A DNA stretch of 17,410 nt from Rhodoferax sp. GTDB taxonomy: Bacteria; Pseudomonadota; Gammaproteobacteria; Burkholderiales; Burkholderiaceae_C. Positions within the stretch are counted from its first letter, which is position 1. Each line of letters begins with the position of its first letter. Made by a program: the position numbers and the translations under genes. Shown here one piece after another: positions 6,493-13,522 of the stretch. The stretch is from positions 1-17,410 of the forward strand of contig JAUXQA010000370.1 in NCBI GenBank assembly GCA_030683195.1, read 5' to 3'. The notes beneath the pieces were generated by a model. It was given only the letters and a program-made list of their open reading frames with translations, did no database searches and was not told the origin of the DNA.

Positions 6493-7055
6493 TTCACGCG
6501 CGCCCGAATTTCCGGCAACGCTTTTTGCAGGTAGTACACCATGGACCACACCGTCATGATGGCGGCGATCCAGATCAACCAGACTCCCCACAAGTGTGTA
6601 TCGATCACACCCAGCAACACGCCATCAAAGAGCAAAAAAGGGATAGCCACCATCTGCAAAACGGTTTTGAGTTTGCCCACCATGTGAACGGCGACGCTTT
6701 TGGCTGCGCCGATTTGCGCCATCCACTCGCGCAGGGCTGAGATCGCGATTTCTCTGCCGATGATGATCAGCGCGACGAACACATCGGCCCGCTGCAAATG
6801 AACCAAGATAAGGACGCAGGCGCAAACCAAAAATTTGTCTGCAACCGGATCAAGAAAAGCCCCAAAGGAGGAAACCTGGTTGAGTTTTCGGGCAAGGTAA
6901 CCATCAAGCCAGTCCGTGGCGGCGAACACCACAAACATTACCGTGGCCATCAGGTTTTGAACAGCCGGCTCAATGGGCAGGTAGAACACGCCTACGATCA
7001 AGGGGATCGCTGCGATGCGCGTCCAAGTCATGATCGTGGGTATGGTAAAAAACAT
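6489..7055 (-). CDS. pgsA: CDP-diacylglycerol--glycerol-3-phosphate 3-phosphatidyltransferase
   Basis: PgsA joins CDP-diacylglycerol and glycerol-3-phosphate to phosphatidylglycerol phosphate, the committed step towards phosphatidylglycerol and cardiolipin, in the inner membrane. The 188-residue protein has several membrane helices. It carries the complete CDP-alcohol phosphatidyltransferase signature DG-x2-AR-x8-G-x3-D-x3-D at about residues 50-73 (DGYLARKL ... GAFLDPVAD). The N-terminus MFFTIPTIMTWTRI matches the family, which supports the ATG at 7053-7055 despite a poor ribosome site. It begins 44 bases after the uvrC stop and overlaps the next gene by 4 bases. The uvrC-pgsA order is common in Proteobacteria. 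Confidence 0.96.
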   Translation of the reverse strand: MFFTIPTIMTWTRIAAIPLIVGVFYLPIEPAVQNLMATVMFVVFAATDWLDGYLARKLNQVSSFGAFLDPVADKFLVCACVLILVHLQRADVFVALIIIGREIAISALREWMAQIGAAKSVAVHMVGKLKTVLQMVAIPFLLFDGVLLGVIDTHLWGVWLIWIAAIMTVWSMVYYLQKALPEIRARVK

Positions 7056-7099
7056 GGTCTGATTGTGGCACGGCTCAAGTCGCTTTCGATGGCATCCTT

Positions 7100-9100
7100 T
7101 CAGTGCAACATCCGGTAAATTTCTTCAGCCAGATCCCTGGAAATGCCCTCTACAGTTGCAATGTCCTCGACGCCCGCCAGCGCGACGCCCCGGACCCCAC
7201 CGAAGCGCTGGAGCAGCTTGGCCCTGCGCTTTGGCCCGATGCCGGGAATCTCCTCCAACTTGCCACCATCCACGCGTACCTTGGCCCGTTTGGCGCGCAT
7301 GCCGGTGATGGCAAAACGGTGTGCTTCATCACGGATCTGCGCCACTAGCATCAGGGCCGCTGAGTCTTTGCCCAGATAGACCTTGTCACGCCCATCCGCA
7401 AAAACCAGCTCCTCCAGGCCGACCTTTCGGCCTTCCCCTTTCTCAACGCCCACAATCAAGGACAAATCCAGCCCCAGCTGTTCAAAAACTTCGCGGGCCA
7501 TGGAGACTTGACCCTTGCCACCATCTACCAGTACCAAATCCGGCAGACGGCCCGTTCCCGCCGGTATTTGCCCCGTTTTCTGAGCCTCTTGCAAGGTCTC
7601 GGCGAGCTTGCCATAGCGGCGCAAGAGCACCTGGCGCATGGCCGCATAATCATCACCTGGCGTAATGCCCTCAATGCCATAGCGACGATATTCGGCACTT
7701 TGCATCTTGTGTTGATGAAACACCACACAAGAGGCCTGTGTGGCCTCGCCCGAGGTGTGTGAGATGTCAAAACACTCAATCCGCAATTTATCGAGGTCAT
7801 CCAGCGTCAGGTCCAGGGCGTCGGCCAGTGCCCGGGTGCGAGCCTGCTGGGAGCCCTCTTCTGCCAGCAAACGCGCCAACTGAAGACCGGCGTTGGTCTG
7901 CGCCATTTCCAGCCACACACGGCGCTGTTCGCGCGGCTGATGCACCGCAGTGACCTTGACGCCGGATTGAACCGACAGTGCCTTGAGCAGATTTTTATCA
8001 ACCGGCTCACTCACCACCAGGGACGGTGGAACCGGCACATTCAGGTAGTGCTGCGCCACAAATGCGCCCAGCACTTGGGCCTCAATGGAGGGCACAGCCT
8101 GAGCTTCGGCATCGACCTCTTCATCCACAAAAAAGACCGCCGCATCTTCCACATGAACCGGGAAATAGGGGCGATCCCCCAAGTGACGACCGCCCCGCAC
8201 CATGGCGAGGTTCACACAGGCACGGCCGCCCTGCACCTTCACAGCCAAAATATCCACGTCACGATCCGAAACGTTGTCCACCGACTGCTGGTGCAGCACA
8301 TTGGACAACGCTGCGACCTGGTTGCGGAGTTCCGCGGCTTGCTCAAACTCAAGGCGCTCTGCGTGCGCCATCATGCGGGCTTCCAGCGTGTCCATCACCT
8401 GGCGGGCATCACCGCGCAAAAAGCGCTCGGCATTGGCCACGTCCTGAGCGTAATCCGGGGCGTTAATGTGACCCACGCAAGGCGCTGAACAGCGCTTGAT
8501 TTGGTAAAGCAGACAAGGGCGGGTGCGGTTGTTGAAAACCGGGTCCTCACAGGTTCTCAAACGAAACACCTTTTGCATCAAAAGGATCGCTTCTTTGACG
8601 GCCCAGGCGCTCGGATAAGGCCCAAAGTAGTGGTGCTTTTTCTCGACGGCGCCCCGGTAATACGAGACCCGGGGGAAGCTCGTGCCCGGGTTCGAAGTGA
8701 CGGCAGCACCTGTCATCTTCAGATAGGGGTAACTTTTGTCATCCCGAAACAAGATGTTGTATTTCGGGTTCAACGTCTTGATCAGGTTGTTCTCAAGCAG
8801 CAACGCCTCTGCTTCGGAACGCACCACCGTGGTTTCCAGGCGCACAATTTTGCTGACCATGTGCCCGATGCGGGACCCACCGTGATTTTTCTGAAAGTAG
8901 CTCGACACCCTCTTTTTGAGATTGATGGCCTTGCCCACATACAGAACGGTGCCCTCTGCATCAAAGTAACGGTACACACCCGGCAACGGTGGCAGGCTGG
9001 CCACATCGCTCAGGAGTTGCGGGGGATGAGGTGATGGCGCATCGGGAGCCGCGCGATCAAGGGCGTCGGGTAAGTCAGTGGGGTCAGGCAAAACGGGCAT
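7100..9100 (-). CDS. uvrC: Excinuclease ABC subunit C
   Basis: UvrC makes the two incisions around a lesion in nucleotide excision repair after UvrA/UvrB recognition. The domains are in order. The GIY-YIG nuclease (GVY at 41-43, YVG at 54-56) is followed by a four-cysteine region (CEDP...CLLYQIKRCSAPC, about residues 184-208) that binds an iron-sulfur cluster in the family. Next come the UVR helical hairpin that contacts UvrB (about 240-275), the RNase-H-like nuclease (IECFDISHTSGE and LVLVDGGKGQ) and C-terminal helix-hairpin-helix motifs (IPGIGPKRRAKLLQRFGG). All key parts are intact over 666 residues. About 30 N-terminal residues rich in proline and aspartate precede the conserved part. The start ATG at 9098-9100 has no clear ribosome site and lies only 18 bases from the divergent earP. 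Confidence 0.98.
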   Translation of the reverse strand: MPVLPDPTDLPDALDRAAPDAPSPHPPQLLSDVASLPPLPGVYRYFDAEGTVLYVGKAINLKKRVSSYFQKNHGGSRIGHMVSKIVRLETTVVRSEAEALLLENNLIKTLNPKYNILFRDDKSYPYLKMTGAAVTSNPGTSFPRVSYYRGAVEKKHHYFGPYPSAWAVKEAILLMQKVFRLRTCEDPVFNNRTRPCLLYQIKRCSAPCVGHINAPDYAQDVANAERFLRGDARQVMDTLEARMMAHAERLEFEQAAELRNQVAALSNVLHQQSVDNVSDRDVDILAVKVQGGRACVNLAMVRGGRHLGDRPYFPVHVEDAAVFFVDEEVDAEAQAVPSIEAQVLGAFVAQHYLNVPVPPSLVVSEPVDKNLLKALSVQSGVKVTAVHQPREQRRVWLEMAQTNAGLQLARLLAEEGSQQARTRALADALDLTLDDLDKLRIECFDISHTSGEATQASCVVFHQHKMQSAEYRRYGIEGITPGDDYAAMRQVLLRRYGKLAETLQEAQKTGQIPAGTGRLPDLVLVDGGKGQVSMAREVFEQLGLDLSLIVGVEKGEGRKVGLEELVFADGRDKVYLGKDSAALMLVAQIRDEAHRFAITGMRAKRAKVRVDGGKLEEIPGIGPKRRAKLLQRFGGVRGVALAGVEDIATVEGISRDLAEEIYRMLH

Positions 9101-9108
9101 AGGTGTGT

Positions 9109-9120
9109 ATTGTGGACAAT
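9109..9120. promoter_or_regulatory. Small dyad between the divergent uvrC and earP starts
   Basis: ATTGT and ACAAT face each other across two bases, covering most of the 18-base gap and reaching into the earP start codon. Promoters for both genes must overlap the opposite coding regions unless the starts are misplaced. A five-base dyad can arise by chance. Confidence 0.25.
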
Positions 9121-10240
9121 GTCGGGCGTGAATACAGGAAACCTTTGGGACATCTTTTGCAGGGTCATCGACAACTACGGCGACGTTGGGGTGTCCTGGC
9201 GGCTCGCGGCGGGATTGGCAGCGCGTGGGCAGCGCGTGCGACTCTGGTTAGACGACCCAAGTGCCCTGACCTGGATGGCACCCCACGGCGCACCCAATGT
9301 CGAAGTCAGGCATTGGGCGGAGCCCATGCGCGTCCCAGAACTGGAATTAAGCGATGTCTTGATTGAAACCTTTGGCTGTGAGATATCTCCTGAATTCATA
9401 GCTTCCAGAGCAATAGATACGCCGGCTAGAGGCAAAAAACTCTTGTGGATCAACCTGGAATACCTCACCGCAGAGGGCTATGCCGAACGCTGCCACGGCT
9501 TGCTCTCACCGGTGATGAATGGGCCAAGCGCAGGGCTCACCAAACATTTTTTTTATCCGGGGTTCACCCCGGCCACCGGTGGCTTGCTTCGCGAACCCGA
9601 CCTGCTTGAGCGACAGTCCCGATTTAATCGGGAGGTCTGGCTTCGAACGCTGGGCATTGACTTCAAGGGCGAGCGACTGATCTCCCTGTTTTGTTACGAA
9701 CCAAGCGCCCTGGGCACATGGCTTGACAGGCTTGCACAAGATCCACAACCATCCCGGCTGCTAGTGACCCCTGGCAGGTCTACAGAGGCGCTCAGAACCT
9801 GTATTTCAAGTAAAAACAGGCTCCAGCCGGGATGGAATAAGCAGGAATTGCTATCCTTTTCTTACCTCCCCCCACTGACCCAAATTGACTTTGATCACAT
9901 GCTTTGGGCGTGTGAGCTGAACTTTGTGCGGGGCGAAGATTCCCTAGTACGTGCGTTGTGGGCCAATAAGCCCTGCATCTGGCAAATTTATCCCCAGCAT
10001 GACGACGCTCATCACGCCAAATTGGCGGCTTTCCTTGACATGATGAACGCCCCCCCGTCGATGCGAGCAGTCCATCTGGAGTGGAATGGCGTGTCGAGGA
10101 CTCAAGCCGACAACTCGGAAAATGAGTTGGTGCACGCCTTGCCGCGTTGGCAGCGCACCGCGACCCATGTGCGAGACAACCTCTTGGGCCAAGTCGATCT
10201 TGTCACCCAACTCCTGCGACTCGCCTCAAAAAACCTTTAA
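9119..10240 (+). CDS. earP: EF-P arginine-32 rhamnosyltransferase EarP
   Basis: EarP transfers rhamnose from dTDP-L-rhamnose to Arg32 of elongation factor P, which makes EF-P able to rescue ribosomes stalled on proline runs. The 373-residue protein has the N-terminal motif WDIFCRVIDNYGDVGV (residues 10-25), whose two aspartates (D18, D22) correspond to the catalytic pair studied in Pseudomonas. The C-terminal motif FVRGEDSLVRA binds the sugar nucleotide, with WQIYP following. It uses a GT-B-like fold. I chose the ATG at 9119; a TTG at 9110 and a GTG at 9128 are alternatives. efp follows 91 bases downstream, matching the usual pairing. A segment at 9393-9433 looks like a repeat read through in frame. 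Length is normal for the family. Confidence 0.96.
   Translation: MSGVNTGNLWDIFCRVIDNYGDVGVSWRLAAGLAARGQRVRLWLDDPSALTWMAPHGAPNVEVRHWAEPMRVPELELSDVLIETFGCEISPEFIASRAIDTPARGKKLLWINLEYLTAEGYAERCHGLLSPVMNGPSAGLTKHFFYPGFTPATGGLLREPDLLERQSRFNREVWLRTLGIDFKGERLISLFCYEPSALGTWLDRLAQDPQPSRLLVTPGRSTEALRTCISSKNRLQPGWNKQELLSFSYLPPLTQIDFDHMLWACELNFVRGEDSLVRALWANKPCIWQIYPQHDDAHHAKLAAFLDMMNAPPSMRAVHLEWNGVSRTQADNSENELVHALPRWQRTATHVRDNLLGQVDLVTQLLRLASKNL
9393..9433. repeat. Possible dispersed Comamonadaceae repeat inside earP
   Basis: The segment starting AATTCATAGCTTCCAGAGC and ending GCTAGAGGC resembles a short repeat that I recall seeing in intergenic regions of Comamonadaceae genomes. It lies in a variable part of EarP, just before the conserved NLEYL motif, and is read in frame. 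No second full copy occurs in this window, so the call rests on memory. Confidence 0.3.
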
Positions 10241-10331
10241 AATAGCGTGCTTTGCGGACCTCAGCTGGATCTTTTTGCCAGTACAAGCCCGCGCCAGCCG
10301 CCATCAAGCGGCCAACCTTCACATTACTGAT

Positions 10332-10886
10332 ATGAAAACCGCTCAAGAAATTCGCGCCGGCAACGTCATCATGCACGGCAAGGACCCTATGGTCGTGCTC
10401 AAAACCGAATACAGCCGTGGCGGCCGCAACTCGGCCACCGTGCGCATGAAGCTGAAAAGCCTGATTGCCAATTTTGGTACTGAAGTCGTGTTCAAGGCCG
10501 ACGACAAGATCGATCAGGTCATTCTGGACAAAAAAGACTGTACCTACTCCTACTTTGCCGAGCCCATGTACATCTGCATGGACACCGAGTACAACCAGTA
10601 CGAAGTGGAAGCCGAAAACATGGGCGACTCCCTGAACTACCTGGAAGACGGCATGGAAGTTGAAGTAGTGTTCTACGAAGGCAAGGCCATTTCAGTTGAA
10701 ATGCCCACCAGCGTCGTGCGCGAGATCACTTGGACCGAGCCCGCCGTCAAGGGCGACACATCGGGCAAGGTTCTCAAACCCGCCAAAATCTCCACAGGTT
10801 TTGACCTCGGCGTGCCAATTTTTGTAGCCCAAGGCGACAAAGTTGAGATCGATACCCGCACAGGTGAGTACCGCAAGCGCGTTTAA
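10332..10886 (+). CDS. efp: Elongation factor P
   Basis: EF-P enters the ribosomal E-site and speeds peptide-bond formation at polyproline stretches. The 184-residue protein has all three beta-barrel domains. The loop of domain I reads YSRGGRNSA with arginine exactly at position 32, the residue rhamnosylated by EarP, rather than the lysine of EpmA-dependent EF-Ps. The domain III signature, about residues 148-170, reads VKGDTSGKVLKPAKISTG. I chose the ATG at 10332 because homologues begin MKTAQEIRAG; the open frame extends far upstream without EF-P sequence. No clear Shine-Dalgarno precedes it, unexpected for an abundant protein. A -10-like TAAAAT lies at 10238-10243, overlapping the earP stop, so efp may have its own promoter. 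A strong terminator follows. Confidence 0.98.
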   Translation: MKTAQEIRAGNVIMHGKDPMVVLKTEYSRGGRNSATVRMKLKSLIANFGTEVVFKADDKIDQVILDKKDCTYSYFAEPMYICMDTEYNQYEVEAENMGDSLNYLEDGMEVEVVFYEGKAISVEMPTSVVREITWTEPAVKGDTSGKVLKPAKISTGFDLGVPIFVAQGDKVEIDTRTGEYRKRV

Positions 10887-10900
10887 ACCCGCGTGGCGTC

Positions 10901-10930
10901 AAAAAAAGGCTTCTTAGGAAGCCTTTTTTG
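10901..10930 (+). terminator. Intrinsic terminator after efp
   Basis: A 12-bp stem (AAAAAAGGCTTC at 10902-10913 with its complement at 10918-10929) closes a TTAG loop and ends in six T. It starts 15 bases after the efp stop codon. The A-run on the other side would also let it act in reverse. It separates the earP-efp unit from the phosphorylase gene. Confidence 0.9.
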
Positions 10931-10985
10931 TTGGAAATTTTGCAACTTGGTCTACCCCATCGACTTGAAACGTTGATCGAAACCG

Positions 10986-12599
10986 ATGTACGCTCTTCGC
11001 ATGAGCAACATCAACGCAAAAGAAGACGCAGCTCCAGGTCTGATCACAAACAACCTGACGGCATCCAACCTGTCTCTGCGGAGGGTGGCAATTGATACCT
11101 ACCGGGAGAATGTGGCCTACCTTCACCGGGACTGCGCCGTGTACCGTGCTGAGGGTTTTCAGGCACTCTCAAAAGTTGAAGTACGAGCCAATGGGCGTCG
11201 AATTCTGGCCACGCTCAATGTAGTGGACGACCAAAACATCGTGGGATGTGATGAACTGGGACTGTCGGAAGACGCCTTCCTGCAACTCGATATCCAGAAC
11301 GGTCACACTGCGTCCGTGTCGCAGGCAGAGCCACCTGAGTCCATCAATGCGCTTCACCGCAAGCTCGCTGGCGAGCGGCTCGACCGAGATGACTTCAGGC
11401 GCATTGTGCGAGACATCGCAGAACTGCGTTATTCAAAGATTGAGTTGACTGCCTTTGTCGTGGCGACCAACCGGGATGAACTGGACCGCGAAGAGGTCTA
11501 TTTTCTGACCGAAGCCATGATCGCCAGTGGACGCACCCTGGACTGGCAGGAGCGTTTGGTGGTGGACAAGCACTGCATCGGCGGGATACCCGGTAACCGC
11601 ACGTCCATGCTGGTGGTCCCGATCGTGGCGGCGCATGGCTTGCTGTGCCCCAAAACCTCGTCTCGTGCCATCACCTCACCCGCGGGGACTGCCGACACCA
11701 TGGAAGTGCTGGCCAATGTGCAGCTGCCATTTGACCATCTGGCGGGCATCGTGCGCGACCATCGGGCCTGCCTGGCCTGGGGCGGCACGGCCAGGCTGTC
11801 GCCGGCGGACGACATTCTGATCTCGGTGGAGCGGCCCCTCGCGATTGATTCGCCGGGTCAGATGGTGGCGTCCATCTTGTCCAAAAAAATCGCTGCAGGA
11901 TCAACCCATCTGGTGTTGGACATTCCCATTGGTCCGACTGCCAAAGTGCGCTCCATGCCGGAGGCGCAACGCCTGCGCCGCCTGTTTGAATATGTGGCGG
12001 GTCGCATTCACCTGTCGCTGGATGTCGTGATCACGGACGGTCGTCAGCCCATCGGCAACGGTATTGGCCCTATTCTGGAGGCGCGCGATGTGATGCGCGT
12101 GCTGGAGAACGACCCTCGCGCGCCGAACGACTTGCGACAAAAATCACTGCGACTGGCCGGCCGACTGATCGAATGCAACCCTGATGTACGGGGTGGCGAC
12201 GGATTCGCCATTGCCCGCGACATTCTCGACTCGGGCCGTGCGCTCTCCAAAATGAACGCCATCATCATGGCACAAGGCCAAAAGCCTTTTGACCACAACA
12301 ACCCGGCGCTCGGTCCATTGACTTTTGAGATTCGTGCCAACCAGGCTGGCGCAGTCACGGACATCGACAACCTGCAAGTGGCCCGAATTGCCCGTTTGGC
12401 TTGCGCCCCGAAAGTCGTCGGCGCAGGGGTGGATTTGATGCACAAACTGGGTGACCTGGTCGCCTCAGGAGATGTTCTGTACCGGGTTTACGCCGGGTTT
12501 CAAAGCGACCTTGAATTTGCTCGCCAGGCCTGCGGGCGGTCAACCGGCTTTACCTTGGGCAGGACCGAAGACGTGCCTCGTGTCTTTGTGGAGTTCTGA
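10986..12599 (+). CDS. AMP phosphorylase / type-2 thymidine phosphorylase family protein
   Basis: Members of this family cleave a nucleoside or nucleotide with phosphate. Archaeal members turn AMP plus phosphate into adenine and ribose-1,5-bisphosphate; bacterial ones are usually labelled 'putative thymidine phosphorylase'. The 537-residue protein has the extra N-terminal domain of about 100 residues that sets the AMP-phosphorylase type apart from E. coli DeoA (about 440). Core motifs are VDKHCIGGIPGNRTS (193-207), PKTSSRAITSPAGTADT (222-238) and a C-terminal barrel with KVVGAGVDL and HKLGDLVASGDVLY. The TSSRAITS...GTADTMEVL form is that of archaeal AMP phosphorylases, so AMP is a reasonable guess at substrate. 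Starts at 10986 and 11001 are both possible and neither has a good ribosome site. The stop overlaps the start of the next gene. Confidence 0.88.
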   Translation: MYALRMSNINAKEDAAPGLITNNLTASNLSLRRVAIDTYRENVAYLHRDCAVYRAEGFQALSKVEVRANGRRILATLNVVDDQNIVGCDELGLSEDAFLQLDIQNGHTASVSQAEPPESINALHRKLAGERLDRDDFRRIVRDIAELRYSKIELTAFVVATNRDELDREEVYFLTEAMIASGRTLDWQERLVVDKHCIGGIPGNRTSMLVVPIVAAHGLLCPKTSSRAITSPAGTADTMEVLANVQLPFDHLAGIVRDHRACLAWGGTARLSPADDILISVERPLAIDSPGQMVASILSKKIAAGSTHLVLDIPIGPTAKVRSMPEAQRLRRLFEYVAGRIHLSLDVVITDGRQPIGNGIGPILEARDVMRVLENDPRAPNDLRQKSLRLAGRLIECNPDVRGGDGFAIARDILDSGRALSKMNAIIMAQGQKPFDHNNPALGPLTFEIRANQAGAVTDIDNLQVARIARLACAPKVVGAGVDLMHKLGDLVASGDVLYRVYAGFQSDLEFARQACGRSTGFTLGRTEDVPRVFVEF

Positions 12600-13507
12600 T
12601 GCCATCAAGCCCCGAAGCCCAACCCCTGTTGCTGTGTTTTGAAGATGAATTGGCGAGCGGTGCACGCATCGCTGACGCCGGTAATCTGGCCCTCGCCCGG
12701 ATCGAGGAACATCGCTTTCCTGATGGTGAAATCAAGCTACGTCTGCCTCGCACGCTCCCCAGGCACACCGTCATTTTGTGCTCGCTGAATGACCCCAATG
12801 AAAAATTGATTGCTCTTTTACTGGCAGCCCATACAGCCCGCGATCTCGGTGCAAAACACCTCACATTGGTGGCACCTTATTTGGCCTACATGCGCCAGGA
12901 CATCGCGTTTGAGGCGGGTGAGGCCATCAGCCAGCGTGTGGTGGGTGGTTTTTTAGCTAGTTTGTTTGACGCGTTGATCACAGTAGACCCTCACCTGCAC
13001 AGGGTGGCATCCTTACAGGAAGCTGTACCAGTGAGTCATGCCGTCACGCTCAGTGGTGCGCCGCTATTGTCCGACCTCATCGCCACTCGCCGGTCGAACC
13101 CCTTGTTGATAGGGCCGGACGAGGAATCGGCTCAGTGGGTCGCCCAAGCGGCCTCACGCCATGGTTTTGACCATGCCGTGTGCCGCAAAATACGCCGTGG
13201 CGACCGCGAGGTTGAGGTCAGCTTGCCTGACTTTCCAATTTCTGGCCGTCAGGTGGTTTTACTGGATGATGTAGCAAGTACCGGCCACACCATCGCTCAG
13301 GCGACTCGGCTGCTCATGGCAGCCGGGGTAACGTCTGTCGACATGGCAGTGACCCACGCACTCTTTGCAGGTAATGCCTTACGAGTGATTCAAGACGCTG
13401 GCGTTGGAGATATCTGGAGCACCGATTGCATCGATCACCCTAGCAACGCCGTCAGCATGGCCAATCTGATTGCGCAGGCCCTCGCACGCATCCATGCCTT
13501 TGATTGA
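12599..13507 (+). CDS. prs: Divergent ribose-phosphate pyrophosphokinase (PRPP synthetase) homologue
   Basis: PRPP synthetase moves pyrophosphate from ATP to ribose-5-phosphate, giving PRPP and AMP. The 302-residue protein has both domains of the family. Visible are the FPDGE loop (40-44), PYLAYMRQD (93-101), the histidine motif VDPHLHR (129-135), a catalytic-loop lysine in RKIRRGDREV (196-205) and the PRPP loop LLDDVASTGHT (221-231). The histidine motif, the GDREV strand and the STGHT loop resemble archaeal PRPP synthetases more than the housekeeping bacterial enzyme, which has a VDT-type loop. The E. coli-type flexible loop after RQD is also changed. It is therefore probably a specialised paralogue, with the housekeeping prs elsewhere. 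Its ATG overlaps the stop of the phosphorylase gene (TGATG), implying coupled translation and linked function. A phosphoribosyltransferase-like role is less likely. Confidence 0.85.
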   Translation: MPSSPEAQPLLLCFEDELASGARIADAGNLALARIEEHRFPDGEIKLRLPRTLPRHTVILCSLNDPNEKLIALLLAAHTARDLGAKHLTLVAPYLAYMRQDIAFEAGEAISQRVVGGFLASLFDALITVDPHLHRVASLQEAVPVSHAVTLSGAPLLSDLIATRRSNPLLIGPDEESAQWVAQAASRHGFDHAVCRKIRRGDREVEVSLPDFPISGRQVVLLDDVASTGHTIAQATRLLMAAGVTSVDMAVTHALFAGNALRVIQDAGVGDIWSTDCIDHPSNAVSMANLIAQALARIHAFD

Positions 13508-13522
13508 GACTGAGCCTACCGG

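Noticed and set aside
7940..9034. Two plus-strand open frames of about 180 codons
   Set aside because: They lie antisense to the well-conserved uvrC and mirror its codon usage.
10086..10331. Upstream extension of the efp frame
   Set aside because: It lies inside earP and its residues are unlike EF-P. The conserved start MKTAQEIRAG is at 10332.
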